A stretch of 64,000 nt of DNA from Granulicella arctica (GCF_013410065.1 NZ_JACCCW010000002.1:1674001-1738000), one strand, 5' to 3'. Positions 1-9,004 are shown, counted from the stretch's first letter. Translations and numbers: made by a program. The notes: generated by a model from the sequence alone, not told the origin.

Positions 1-14
1 AGCGCTTTTCTTCT

Positions 15-1379
15 TCACTGGAGTACCTCTCGGCCGACGGCCTGATTCATCTGAGCAGCGGCTGTTAAGTAGGAGCCGACAAGATTCAAATAGCCGAGCT
101 GGATGCCGCGATAATCATTCTCGGCTTGCAAAAAGTCCAGCAACGAAGCGCCGCCATGCTGGTACGAAAAGGAGATCGTATCTCGGGCCGAGAGCGCGAG
201 GTTCAGGTATTTGTTCTTGTACGGACGCAAAAGACGGAGCTGGCTTTCGACCGTAGCATAGGCCGAGTCCACATCGGCGAAGACCTGCGCGCGTGCCGCG
301 TCAGCCTGCCTTTGCTGTAGATCTATATCGAGCAGCGTGCGCTGCTTTTCGCCCTGGTTGCGATCGAAGATGCGCAGCGGAATGTTCACACTCACACCAA
401 TGTAGCTATTCAGCGGATTCGGTTGATGCGCAGCATCAACCCCAAAGGTTGGATCAGTCGAACCGTTTACGACAGCAAGCCGATGGTCGATGCGCGCCTT
501 CTCAATCGTCTGCATCGCAGCCTGCAAATCTGGCCGCACCGAAAGCGCGGTTTGGTGATACGTATCGAGCGGCTGTAGATCATCGCTATACGCGAATGGT
601 CCGACGACATCAAACTGGTCAACCGGCGTCCGATCATTGATCAGCTGTAGTAGCTGAATCTTCGACGTCCGAAGATTCACATCCGCCGCCTCATAATCTG
701 ACTCGTACTGCACACGTCCGAGCACCAGCCGATCGTAATCGACCTGTGCAATATCTCCTGCATTGAGGCGATCGCTGCTGACCTGCAAAACATGATCGTA
801 ATAATCCAGGTTCTCTTTCGTCAGAGCAAGGATCGCCTTCGACTGCAACACCTGCACAAACGCGGAGCGAAGCGCATAGCTGAGCGTACGTACCAGGTCA
901 GCCTGGCTCGAGGTCGCAATCAGCGTCGCCTGCTTCGCGCTGTCCGTGCGAAGCTCCCTCTTGCGATCTCGCTCATGCAGATAGTTAAAGGTAATGTTCG
1001 GGTATGCATTCGAAACCGGCTCATATGGATTCGAATGGAAGAGAGTCAGCTGGTCGACCTGAGCATTGAAGGTAGGATTGGGCCGCAGATGCGCGGTAAT
1101 CTCCTGCGCACGCGACTCATCAATGCCGATCTCCCCGGCCCGCAGCGTGGGATTGGACTGCTGAAAGCGGTCCTGAATCTGCTGCCAGCTCAAAGGCTGG
1201 GTTAATGTCGTGGTCTGCGCCGTGGTCTGCGAGGCCGTATTCGTCGGAACCTGCTGCGCGAACGAGAGTATGCTCCCCGGCAACGCGAGTAGAGAGCCCA
1301 GAACGCTCATTCGAAAAATCGTACGAAACAAACTACCCCCCGAAACCTGGAGTACAAGATGGTAGAGCCGTGATCTCAT
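15..1379 (-). CDS. TolC-family outer-membrane efflux protein
   Basis: A 454-residue protein with an N-terminal export signal (hydrophobic stretch around residues 22-40, then SFAQQ) and two alpha-helical outer-membrane-efflux repeats rich in Gln, Ala and Leu. The usual TolC/CusC ending 'SLLDFLQAENDYR' followed by 'AVGRE' is visible. Family knowledge: such proteins form the trimeric outer-membrane channel of RND or other tripartite efflux pumps; the CusC/CzcC metal-efflux type is the closest by eye. No lipobox cysteine is seen, so it is probably not acylated. The gene ends 15 bases from the window edge, so any partner membrane-fusion and RND genes would lie outside. The ATG at 1379 is chosen; an internal ATG at residue 24 would also leave a signal peptide. 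CsoR-site-like sequences lie 70-170 bases upstream. Confidence 0.9.
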   Translation of the reverse strand: MRSRLYHLVLQVSGGSLFRTIFRMSVLGSLLALPGSILSFAQQVPTNTASQTTAQTTTLTQPLSWQQIQDRFQQSNPTLRAGEIGIDESRAQEITAHLRPNPTFNAQVDQLTLFHSNPYEPVSNAYPNITFNYLHERDRKRELRTDSAKQATLIATSSQADLVRTLSYALRSAFVQVLQSKAILALTKENLDYYDHVLQVSSDRLNAGDIAQVDYDRLVLGRVQYESDYEAADVNLRTSKIQLLQLINDRTPVDQFDVVGPFAYSDDLQPLDTYHQTALSVRPDLQAAMQTIEKARIDHRLAVVNGSTDPTFGVDAAHQPNPLNSYIGVSVNIPLRIFDRNQGEKQRTLLDIDLQQRQADAARAQVFADVDSAYATVESQLRLLRPYKNKYLNLALSARDTISFSYQHGGASLLDFLQAENDYRGIQLGYLNLVGSYLTAAAQMNQAVGREVLQ

Positions 1380-1447
1380 CGAGACCCATTCAGAATCGCA
1401 TAGCTTGCGTAAAGTATTTGTAAAGATGGCTGGGGGAGCAATTTAGC

Positions 1448-1549
1448 ATACCCCCTCCCCGTATCTATAGACGCTGGAAGAGAAATTTTGTTTCTCATCA
1501 ATAAATGTTCTTTTCTAATGACCGGGATGGCGCGAGTATACAAGGGGTA
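1448..1549. promoter_or_regulatory. Candidate CsoR/RcnR-type operator sequences upstream of the TolC gene
   Basis: The upstream region of the TolC gene has ATACCCCCTCCCCGTAT at 1448-1464 and TATACAAGGGGTA at 1537-1549. Both resemble the AT-flanked C/G-tract dyads bound by the CsoR/RcnR family and share ATACCCCCT or TACCCCTT cores with the site next to the CsoR-family gene at 61.8 kb. The similarity is by eye only and no binding is shown. Confidence 0.3.
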
Positions 1550-1623
1550 GACTGCGCTCATGATACCAAAAGCAGGCACCAAAGGCTGAGCACTCCGTCA
1601 TCGTGCATTGCCATCTATCCTCC

Positions 1624-2460
1624 TCAACTCCTCACCTGCTCCCGCAGCAGGTCGTCGATATCGCCCAGCTTGTCCGTCAGGAGATTGAGCTTGTTCGACA
1701 GCGCCTGGATCTCCGACTCGGCACGTCGGTTGACGTCGTAGTCCAGTTCACTGCGCAGCCGGTCTTTCGTGTCCTGCCGGTTCTGGCTCATCATGATGAC
1801 CGGAGCCTGAATCGCCGCCAGCATCGACAGAAAAAGATTCAATAGAATGAAGGGATACGGGTCCCATGCCTTCCCTCGCAACCACTCATTGATCGCCGTA
1901 TACACGATGAGAATGGCGCCGAAGGTAATGATGAACGTCCACGAGCCGCCGAAACGCGCCACGCTGTCAGCGATCCGCTCGCCGAAGGTCGATTCTTCGT
2001 CGATCATATCGTTGGCGTTACGCTGAGCACGCAGGCGTACCAGCTCCTGCGTCGCATGCTGTTGGCGGCCAAGCACGGTCAGCATGTCCATGCCCGCCAT
2101 CGGCTTGCGCTGGAGCAGTGCTGCGATATCGTCCCGATCCACCTCAATGCAATGCGTCTCCTCCATCGCCATGGCGTTGGTATGGTGCGGCGTCTGCTCC
2201 AGCATGGAGGCGAACCCGAAGAAGTCGCCGTGCCCCGGCTCATCCAGCAGCACCTCCTGCTGATCCTCATCGACAGTCGTAATATGCACGACACCGGACA
2301 TCATGATGTAAGCGTTCTTCCCTGCCTCGCCGATTTTGTAGATCCGTTGCCTAGGCGCAAACCGGCGCAACTCTACCTGCGCGGCAAGAATTGCCATTTC
2401 ATCCTCATCCAGCAGGGCAAACAGTGGGACGTGCCGCAGCTCTTCAGGATCGCATGCCAT
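1624..2460 (-). CDS. Cyclic-nucleotide-binding domain fused to DUF1003 membrane protein
   Basis: A 278-residue protein. Residues about 10-125 form a CRP-like cNMP-binding barrel (GEAGKNAYIMMSG, GDFFGFASMLE). Residues about 150-265 form a DUF1003 domain with two transmembrane helices (WTFIITFGAILIVYTAINEW and PFILLNLFLSMLAAIQAPVI) and the characteristic MMSQNRQ, followed by a charged coiled tail. It probably acts at the inner membrane as a nucleotide-responsive protein; the exact role is unknown. The ATG at 2460 is chosen because GAGG lies 7 bases upstream. The frame stays open for 65 more codons, but that extension runs into the next gene and looks non-coding. Confidence 0.85.
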   Translation of the reverse strand: MACDPEELRHVPLFALLDEDEMAILAAQVELRRFAPRQRIYKIGEAGKNAYIMMSGVVHITTVDEDQQEVLLDEPGHGDFFGFASMLEQTPHHTNAMAMEETHCIEVDRDDIAALLQRKPMAGMDMLTVLGRQQHATQELVRLRAQRNANDMIDEESTFGERIADSVARFGGSWTFIITFGAILIVYTAINEWLRGKAWDPYPFILLNLFLSMLAAIQAPVIMMSQNRQDTKDRLRSELDYDVNRRAESEIQALSNKLNLLTDKLGDIDDLLREQVRS

Positions 2461-2537
2461 AAATAAACCTCGTTCCAAATGATGGATTGACGCCCTATTG
2501 TAAAGGTCGTTTGAGGACACAGTATGAATACGGAAGA

Positions 2538-5123
2538 CTACTCTTCGCGGAGCACCTCGAGCGGCTTCTGCCCAAGTATTCGATGGCTCGAAATCCATCC
2601 CGTCCCCACGGTAAGCGACGCCGTCCCCAGCAGAGCCACAATCCCCGTCATCCATGCGATGCGATAGACAATCGTAAGATTGTGCAGCAAAACAGCCGCG
2701 ATCACATTTGCAAACACGGTCCCAACGAAGCCTGCAACCAGCCCCAGCACCGCGAACTCGATCGAAAAGATCGCAGCAATGCGAGCGCGCGTCGCACCAA
2801 GCGTCTTCAGCACAACCACCTCGCGGATGCGCCGGTAATGCGTTCCCGCAATACTGCTCGCCAGGATAATAACGCCTGCAAAGATGCTGAAGGCAGAGAG
2901 AAACTGGATGACATAAGTGATCTGAATGACGACCGCGCGGACGGTCTCGAGCGCCTGCGCCACGTTGATTACCGTCACACTGGGATAGGCCGCATAGAGC
3001 GCCCGCTGCACCTCGTCGACATGCTGCGGATCAACGTGAATGCCTCCGTACCAGACGACCGGCATCCCCTTGAGCGCCGCTGGCGGAAGAACGAACTCCG
3101 CACGCGCATAGGCGTGCTGCCCATCCGCCTTCGTGAGCGCGACAACGGTCGCCGTAAACTGCTTATCTTGCGCGGCGAAGGTGATCTGCGAGCCGACCTT
3201 CACTCCCAGCCGCCCCGCTTGTCGTTCCGCCACCGCGACCACTGCGCCCTGTTCCCCCACAGCCCACCATCTGCCGCTCGTCGTGGTAGTCCCGGGCTGC
3301 AGCGCATCCGACCAAGTCAGGTTGATCGACTGCAGCATGCGCTTAGGAAAATTCTTAAGTTTCAACTGCGCCGCGGGAACGCCATCAATTGTGAGGATGC
3401 GCGAAGAGACCACCGGTAGCATCTCGAGGTCGGGACGAACCTGCGGTTGAGCATGCAGCAAAGCTTTTATTCCATTGATCTCATCGTTCGCGATGTCGAT
3501 CAGGAAGACATTGGGCAGGTTCGGCGTAGACGAGAAATGAAGCTCCGTCACCACTGCCTGCTGCACAAGATACACCGTCATGATCTGCATCACGCCCATA
3601 CCCAGCGCGGCCAGCAGAGCCGCCGACGGATTTCCCGGACGATACAGATTCGCCAACCCATGGCGCAACGCAGACGGCAGGTACAGCCGTGTCCGCGTAA
3701 GAAACCAGCGCAGCACCGCAAGCACTCCAGCCGAAGCCCCCAGCAGAACTGCAAGCACCGCCACCAATCCCACCGAAAAGACCTGGCCAACCTCCGCCGA
3801 GTCGGAGAGCATCGTCGCAATCACTGCCAACCCTCCGAGGATCAGGACAGCAGCAGCAATCTGCGCGAAGTTTTTCGATATCTTGCGGAAGATCGCACGC
3901 ACAAATGGGTCGTCGTTCTCTTCAACCGCCCGACGCAGAATAAGGATCGGCCGCACCCCACAAATATCAAGCAACGGCGGCAACGTAAACAGCAACGTCG
4001 TCAAGACACCCACCGCAAGCCCCGTGAAGATCGTGCGCGCCTGAACATGGATCACGGTATCGATATTGATGAGCTTCGCGAGCAGTGCTGGAAATGCAAG
4101 CTGTACCCCGACACCAAGTCCCACACCCAACAAGCCGCCCAGCAACCCGAGGAGCAGTGTTTGCAATAGATAGATCTTTATGATCTGCGTCGAGCTGGCA
4201 CCGAGCGACTTCATGATCGCAATCGTGTCCAGCCGTTGCTGCAAGTGCGCACGCATCGCCATCGCGACCCCGATCGCACCCAGCACCAGAGACACAAGAG
4301 ACATCAGCGAAAGCAGGCTCGTCGCCCGGTCCAGCCCCTGCGTCAATGCCGGGTTCGTCTCGCGATAGTCCGTCACCTGCGCCTCCGGAAGCATCCGCTC
4401 GAGCCGCTCCTTCAGCTCCACAACGCGCTTCTCGGAGATCGGATCGCCGTTGCGCGGAGCCGGAACCTTGAACAGAAACCGCTGCCCCGCATGGCTGCCC
4501 GGAGCAAGCAGTCCCGCTGCATCCAGCCCCTTCCTCGTGATCAACACGCGAGGCCCCGAGGCAAAACTTCCCGAAAGCCTGTCCGGCTCATTCGTCACAA
4601 CAGCGGCGATGCGGAACACCCGTCCGCCGATCTTGAGTTGATCGCCAATCTGCATATGCAGCCGTACCAACAGGTCATCCGCGACCACCACAGTGTCAGG
4701 CTTCAGCACATCCTTCAGGTTCACCACAGGTTGCAGATCGACTGTGCCATAGAACGGATACATCGCCGGATCGACCGCCTTCAGTGAGATCAGCAACGGG
4801 TCCATCGTCTTCGGCGAACTTGCCATCGACAGCATCTCCGTGACCGGTGTGACCAGCACGCCCTCCGCCTCGATCGCCTCCAATCCCTTCTTCTGCTCCG
4901 GCGTCGGCTGCTGAAACATTCGCGCTGACAGGTCTGCCGCCATGATGCTCCGCGCACGCGTCAGCAACGTTCCGCGAAATGACGCGCTAAACCCGCGAAC
5001 TCCCGTCAGTGCCGCCACGCCAATCGCTACAGACAACACCACAAAGAAAAACTTGCCACGCGACGACCGCATCTCGCGGGCGGCGATCTTGGCAGCGGTC
5101 ATCCAGGAAAGGTTGTTAGCCAT
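2538..5123 (-). CDS. ABC transporter permease, YbbP-like (two FtsX repeats)
   Basis: An 861-residue integral membrane protein. An N-terminal helix (residues about 20-45) leads into a MacB-type periplasmic domain. Three helices follow (about 265-400), then a second helix pair with another periplasmic domain, and a last FtsX triplet (about 730-850). This duplicated layout and length match the E. coli YbbP type of permease, which does not resemble importers and is thought to move or extract hydrophobic molecules from the inner membrane. It is followed on the same strand logic by its ATPase, 10 bases upstream (5134-5865), so the two form one operon. The neighbouring divergent TesA-like esterase repeats the ybbA-ybbP-tesA arrangement of E. 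coli. Confidence 0.9.
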   Translation of the reverse strand: MANNLSWMTAAKIAAREMRSSRGKFFFVVLSVAIGVAALTGVRGFSASFRGTLLTRARSIMAADLSARMFQQPTPEQKKGLEAIEAEGVLVTPVTEMLSMASSPKTMDPLLISLKAVDPAMYPFYGTVDLQPVVNLKDVLKPDTVVVADDLLVRLHMQIGDQLKIGGRVFRIAAVVTNEPDRLSGSFASGPRVLITRKGLDAAGLLAPGSHAGQRFLFKVPAPRNGDPISEKRVVELKERLERMLPEAQVTDYRETNPALTQGLDRATSLLSLMSLVSLVLGAIGVAMAMRAHLQQRLDTIAIMKSLGASSTQIIKIYLLQTLLLGLLGGLLGVGLGVGVQLAFPALLAKLINIDTVIHVQARTIFTGLAVGVLTTLLFTLPPLLDICGVRPILILRRAVEENDDPFVRAIFRKISKNFAQIAAAVLILGGLAVIATMLSDSAEVGQVFSVGLVAVLAVLLGASAGVLAVLRWFLTRTRLYLPSALRHGLANLYRPGNPSAALLAALGMGVMQIMTVYLVQQAVVTELHFSSTPNLPNVFLIDIANDEINGIKALLHAQPQVRPDLEMLPVVSSRILTIDGVPAAQLKLKNFPKRMLQSINLTWSDALQPGTTTTSGRWWAVGEQGAVVAVAERQAGRLGVKVGSQITFAAQDKQFTATVVALTKADGQHAYARAEFVLPPAALKGMPVVWYGGIHVDPQHVDEVQRALYAAYPSVTVINVAQALETVRAVVIQITYVIQFLSAFSIFAGVIILASSIAGTHYRRIREVVVLKTLGATRARIAAIFSIEFAVLGLVAGFVGTVFANVIAAVLLHNLTIVYRIAWMTGIVALLGTASLTVGTGWISSHRILGQKPLEVLREE

Positions 5124-5133
5124 CGCGTAGTCC

Positions 5134-5865
5134 TTACAACGTCGTTGGAGACAGATTCATCTCATCCGAAAGAATCAATCCATCGCGCAGCGTAATGCGA
5201 CGGTCCGCGTAGCCAGCAAGCACCGGATCATGCGTCACCAGCACCAGCGTCGTTCCCTCGGTGCGATTCAGGTTCAGCAGCAGCTCCAGCACATGCGCCC
5301 CATTGGCCGTATCGAGATTGCCCGTAGGCTCATCCGCCAGCACAATCGGTGGCCGCAGAATGAATGCGCGCGCCAATGCCACCCGCTGCTGTTCACCACC
5401 GGAGAGTTGCACCGGATAATGCTCCATCCGATCCGCCAGCCCGACGCTCGTCAACAACTGCCGCGCCCTCGGAAGCCCTTCCGCAGCCTCCTTCCGCTTT
5501 GCGTTCAACTCATGCGGCAGCAACACATTCTCAAGCGCCGTCAGCGTAGGAATCAGTTGATACGACTGGAAGACAAAGCCAATCGTCCGTCCTCGCACCT
5601 GCGCCAGCTTGTCCTCCGGCAGATAGCTGATCGCCGTTCCATGCAGCGCAACGCTTCCCGCACTCGGCGTATCCAATCCTGCCAGCAATCCCAGCAGCGT
5701 TGACTTCCCTGATCCCGACGAACCCATGATCGCAACAAACTGCCCCGCCGGAATCTCGAAGTCGATGCCCCTCAGAATGTCGGTCGTGCGCGCCGCCGTA
5801 CCTGTTCCGTTGCGAATAGATTTGCTGAGCCCTTGTACGGAGATCATTGCAGCTGCATCGGTCAC
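5134..5865 (-). CDS. ABC transporter ATP-binding protein, YbbA/LolD-like
   Basis: A 243-residue ATPase of the MacB/LolD/YbbA group. Walker A GSSGSGKST, the Q-loop in FVFQSYQL, the signature LSGGEQQR, Walker [13 protein letters not shown] and the switch histidine in VTHD are all present. It powers the permease encoded immediately downstream (2538-5123). The GTG at 5865 is chosen because AGGAG lies 10 bases upstream; an ATG six codons later has no comparable ribosome site. The gene is divergent from the esterase gene at 5928 with about 60 bases between, so both promoters must sit in that short gap. Confidence 0.93.
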   Translation of the reverse strand: MTDAAAMISVQGLSKSIRNGTGTAARTTDILRGIDFEIPAGQFVAIMGSSGSGKSTLLGLLAGLDTPSAGSVALHGTAISYLPEDKLAQVRGRTIGFVFQSYQLIPTLTALENVLLPHELNAKRKEAAEGLPRARQLLTSVGLADRMEHYPVQLSGGEQQRVALARAFILRPPIVLADEPTGNLDTANGAHVLELLLNLNRTEGTTLVLVTHDPVLAGYADRRITLRDGLILSDEMNLSPTTL

Positions 5866-5927
5866 CTGCGGGTATCTCCTTTTCGAGAGCGCGGCGTCTG
5901 CGCACCCTCGTTTGTTAGATTGGAAAA

Positions 5928-6632
5928 ATGAAGAGGACCTGCTTCGCTTCCATTCTATTGGCTTTGATCATACTGGTCGGCTGCCATTCCGCGGATACTT
6001 CGAAGCAACCCACACCGACAGACACGGGCCAGCCAGCAGACGCGGTGACTCCAGCAACACCTGCACCCTCCGATACCCGCCCTGTGATTGTCTGCTTCGG
6101 CGACAGCCTCACCGCAGGCCTCGGCACCGATCCCGGCCAAAGCTACCCCGACTTTCTCCAGGCGGATCTCGACGCGAAGGGCTACCGCTACCGCGTGGAC
6201 AACGAAGGCGTCAGTGGAGCTACTTCCAAAGATGGCGTAGCGCGACTTCCCGACATCCTCGCCATGAAGCCCGCCGTCGTCATCGTGGAGTTCGGAGGCA
6301 ATGATGGCCTGCGCGGTCTCCCCATCGTCGACATGCGCGCCAACCTCGACACCATCCTCAACGGACTCAAGTCCTCAGGCACAAAGGTCATGCTCGCTGG
6401 CATCACGCTACCGCCGGACTACGGTCCCGACTATGTAAATCAGTTCACCGCCTCTTACCCCATACTCGCAAAGAAGTACCACGTACCCTTGCTCCCTTTT
6501 CTTCTGCAAGGCGTCTTCGGCGTCGATGGAATGATGCAGGCAGACCGCACCCACGCTACTGCAAGAGGCAACGAGATCGTCGCGCAGAATGTTTTGCCGG
6601 TAGTCCTTCCGCTTCTCAGAAAACAGCGTTAA
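5928..6632 (+). CDS. SGNH-hydrolase lipoprotein, TesA-like arylesterase/thioesterase
   Basis: A 234-residue protein with a lipoprotein signal (lipobox LVGC, acylated Cys19), a Pro/Thr-rich linker (residues 20-55), and an SGNH-hydrolase domain. Block I GDSLTAG supplies the catalytic Ser, 'EFGGNDGLRG' the GxND block, and DRTHA the Asp-x-x-His pair. Family knowledge: E. coli TesA is a periplasmic esterase/lysophospholipase/thioesterase. Here the enzyme is predicted to be membrane-anchored instead of soluble. It is divergent from the YbbA-YbbP-like ABC pair, a linkage also found in E. coli. Its last codons overlap the end of the convergent truB gene by 4 bases. Confidence 0.92.
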   Translation: MKRTCFASILLALIILVGCHSADTSKQPTPTDTGQPADAVTPATPAPSDTRPVIVCFGDSLTAGLGTDPGQSYPDFLQADLDAKGYRYRVDNEGVSGATSKDGVARLPDILAMKPAVVIVEFGGNDGLRGLPIVDMRANLDTILNGLKSSGTKVMLAGITLPPDYGPDYVNQFTASYPILAKKYHVPLLPFLLQGVFGVDGMMQADRTHATARGNEIVAQNVLPVVLPLLRKQR

Positions 6633-7507
6633 CCCATTACCACAATAGGCTGCATCAGCGTCCCTGCAACGCGCCGCGCAATCGCCATCAACTCCGTCGG
6701 CGAAGTGAAGACCTTCACCAGCGGAGCATGCGAAAACTCCGGCAGATTCACCTGCATCCCATTGCGGATGCGCCCCGCAGTCTGCTCGTCTACCGTCACC
6801 GACGGCATCTCAGGGAGCAACGTCCGCGGATGTGGCAGAAGCTGCTCCAGTTCGCCAAGATTGCCCGCCATTCCCTTCAGTGTGTCGATAGTGATCGCCT
6901 GCCCCAGCCCAAACGCCCCGGCATGCGTACGTCGCAACACCGACAGATGCGCTCCGCAGCCCGCCAACGCACCCATCTCATGCGCTACCGAACGCACATA
7001 CCCCCCAGCACTCACCGTGATCGAGAAGCCACACTCTTCACCGCGAAGAGACAGCAGCTCGAACTCATGAATCGTAATCCGTGCCGGCTTCACAGGGACC
7101 TCAGCCCCGGCACGCGCCAGCTTGTGCGCCGCGACACCATTGATCTTCTTCGCCGAAAATACAGGCGGCATCTGATCGATCGGCCCATGAAACTTCTTTG
7201 CCAGTTCGCGAAGCTCCTCCAGCGTCCGCTCCAATGGCTTCGGATCACCCGCAGTCATCCCGTCAGCATCGAAGCTATCCGTTGCAAAACCAAACCGGAT
7301 CGTGCCGGTGTACTGCTTCTCCGCGTGGCCAAAGAACTGAGCCAGCCGCGTGTACTTTCCAAGCAGCAGCGGCAGAACTCCCGTAGCCATAGGGTCCAGC
7401 GTTCCCAGATGACCAATCGATTTTTCGCCGGTAACGCGGCGTACTAGAGACACACAGTCATGCGAAGTAATGCCCGAAGGCTTGTCGAGAATAAGAAGGC
7501 CGTTCAT
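6629..7507 (-). CDS. truB: tRNA pseudouridine(55) synthase
   Basis: A 292-residue TruB homologue. It converts U55 in the T-loop of tRNAs to pseudouridine. The N-terminal GLLILDKPSGITSH motif and the catalytic-aspartate motif GHLGTLDPMATGVL are present, as is the thumb/insert region and a C-terminal PUA-like part. The length is normal for the bacterial family. The start ATG at 7507 gives the canonical N-terminus. No infB/rbfA/rpsO neighbours are present, so the gene is away from its common operon. Confidence 0.95.
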   Translation of the reverse strand: MNGLLILDKPSGITSHDCVSLVRRVTGEKSIGHLGTLDPMATGVLPLLLGKYTRLAQFFGHAEKQYTGTIRFGFATDSFDADGMTAGDPKPLERTLEELRELAKKFHGPIDQMPPVFSAKKINGVAAHKLARAGAEVPVKPARITIHEFELLSLRGEECGFSITVSAGGYVRSVAHEMGALAGCGAHLSVLRRTHAGAFGLGQAITIDTLKGMAGNLGELEQLLPHPRTLLPEMPSVTVDEQTAGRIRNGMQVNLPEFSHAPLVKVFTSPTELMAIARRVAGTLMQPIVVMG

Positions 7508-7546
7508 CTCTATAAGACTACTAGGCCACGCTCGAAGGAAATCGTG

Positions 7547-8152
7547 CTAGATGCTGCTGCCGCCACGACGTACCAGCGCGAGAAACTCATTCCGCGTCTG
7601 TAGTTGCGTCTTAAAGACGCCAAGCATCGCGGAAGTGACTGTCGTCGACTGCTGTTTCTCCACGCCACGCATCATCATGCACAGGTGCGAAGCCTCCAGA
7701 ATCACCGCGACCCCCTGCGGCTGGATCGCCTCTGTGATCGCATCGCCGATCTGCCGCGTCAGCCGCTCCTGCACCTGCAACCGTCGCGCGAAAACATCTA
7801 CTAGCCGCGGAATCTTGCTCAACCCGATCACCTTGCCGTTCGGCACATATGCCACATGCGCCTTGCCGAAGAACGGCAGCAGATGATGCTCACACATCGA
7901 GTAGAACTCGACATCCTTCACAATCACCATCTCGTCGTAGTCCACATCGAAGAGAGCGCCGTGCAGCACCTCCGTCACATCCTGCGTATAGCCCTTGGTC
8001 AAAAACGCCATGGACTTTTCCATGCGCTCCGGCGTGCGCAGCAGACCGTCGCGTGTTGGGTCTTCGCCGATGCGCGTCAGCAGTTCGCGATAAAGATCCT
8101 GCGTGGAAAAATCCGCGGCGGTGACAGGTTCGAGTGTAGGTGTAATTGCCAT
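7547..8152 (-). CDS. folE: GTP cyclohydrolase I
   Basis: A 201-residue GTP cyclohydrolase I, which converts GTP to 7,8-dihydroneopterin triphosphate at the head of folate, biopterin and queuosine-precursor synthesis. Zinc and active-site motifs are present: MCEHHLLPF with Cys and His ligands, [18 protein letters not shown], and the second zinc Cys in SHLCMMMRG. The ATG at 8152 is chosen because AGAAAGG lies 7 bases upstream; longer in-frame starts would run into the next gene and add non-homologous residues. Two 6-pyruvoyl-tetrahydropterin-synthase-family genes lie directly upstream on the same strand, so this is a pterin operon. Confidence 0.95.
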   Translation of the reverse strand: MAITPTLEPVTAADFSTQDLYRELLTRIGEDPTRDGLLRTPERMEKSMAFLTKGYTQDVTEVLHGALFDVDYDEMVIVKDVEFYSMCEHHLLPFFGKAHVAYVPNGKVIGLSKIPRLVDVFARRLQVQERLTRQIGDAITEAIQPQGVAVILEASHLCMMMRGVEKQQSTTVTSAMLGVFKTQLQTRNEFLALVRRGGSSI

Positions 8153-8165
8153 GGTAGAGCCTTTC

Positions 8166-8597
8166 TTAGAGCCTGCTCCCGATATAGGTATCTCGATCGC
8201 CGTCATAGTCGAAGAAGTTATTGTTCGTCTCTTCAACATGAATATTTTCAAGATGAGCTGCGGGAAAATCCCGAAAGATCTGATAAATCACTCTTGCTAA
8301 ATTCTCAGTGCTCGGCACAATCGCTTCAAAGATCGTCAATGTATTAAGGTTCGCGTGGTCGAATAGCGACAACAAGTTAATTTGCGCAAACGCATCCAAC
8401 TCCGCCAGGTTGCAAACCATCCCCGTCGCCGGATCAACCTGCCCGCTCATCGTTACCTGCACCACATAGTTATGACCATGCCCGAACGGATTGTTGCACT
8501 TGCCAAAGATCGTGCGATTCTGCTCCGCCGTAAAGCTCTCGCTATGCAGCCGATGCGACGCACTGAACCGATATCTCCGCGACAGGTACGCCTTCAT
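8166..8597 (-). CDS. 6-pyruvoyltetrahydropterin synthase-family protein (eukaryote-like)
   Basis: A 143-residue member of the PTPS/QueD fold. The zinc histidines (SASHRL and the HGH of GHGHNY), the catalytic cysteine in [11 protein letters not shown], the Asp-His pair in LFDHANLN and a late Glu (HVEETNNN) are visible. The CNNPxGHGHNY block and 'DPATGM' resemble animal 6-pyruvoyl-tetrahydropterin synthase more than E. coli QueD, by memory of those sequences. Its substrate is the folE product. It may make 6-pyruvoyl-tetrahydropterin (towards tetrahydrobiopterin) or 6-carboxytetrahydropterin (towards queuosine). It overlaps its upstream paralogue by ATGA. Confidence 0.88.
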   Translation of the reverse strand: MKAYLSRRYRFSASHRLHSESFTAEQNRTIFGKCNNPFGHGHNYVVQVTMSGQVDPATGMVCNLAELDAFAQINLLSLFDHANLNTLTIFEAIVPSTENLARVIYQIFRDFPAAHLENIHVEETNNNFFDYDGDRDTYIGSRL

Positions 8598-9004
8598 CGC
8601 TCACCATAGTAGTCCGCAAAGAGGTCCGCCATCTCGTATACGCGTACCCGATGCAGCCGTGCATGAGGAATCTTCCCGTCCAGACGTTGCCAGATCGCGA
8701 TCGCCATGTTCTCCGTCGTTGGAATCGCCGTCTTAAACTCAGGCACCTCGAAGTTCAGATGGCGATGGTCGTACACGCTTACCACCTCGCGCTCCAGGAT
8801 ATCCTTCAACTCCTTGAGATCGACGACGAATCCCGTGGTCGGGTCTACCTCTCCCGCGACCGTCACCTCGAGTGTGTAGTTGTGCCCATGTCCGTTACGA
8901 TTCGCGCACCGCCCAAACACACGCTCGTTCTCCTCAACAGACCACGCATCGTTCCAATAAAAATGCGCGGAAGAAAACTCGGCTTTGCGGGTCAACAGGA
9001 TCAT
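8594..9004 (-). CDS. Second 6-pyruvoyltetrahydropterin synthase/6-carboxytetrahydropterin synthase paralogue
   Basis: A 136-residue PTPS-fold protein and first gene of the pterin operon. Zinc ligands (FSSAHFY and HGHNY), the catalytic cysteine in GRCANRNGHGH, the pair in VYDHRHLN and the late Glu in VYEMADL are all intact, so both tandem paralogues look active. The two proteins share layout but are clearly divergent, which suggests different products (for example biopterin versus deazaguanine routes) or a hetero-oligomer. The stop overlaps the next start by 4 bases, implying translational coupling. Confidence 0.87.
   Translation of the reverse strand: MILLTRKAEFSSAHFYWNDAWSVEENERVFGRCANRNGHGHNYTLEVTVAGEVDPTTGFVVDLKELKDILEREVVSVYDHRHLNFEVPEFKTAIPTTENMAIAIWQRLDGKIPHARLHRVRVYEMADLFADYYGER

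Noticed and set aside
8152..8251. A longer folE start
   Set aside because: It overlaps the upstream pterin-synthase gene by nearly 90 bases and lacks a ribosome site; AGAAAGG marks the ATG at 8152.
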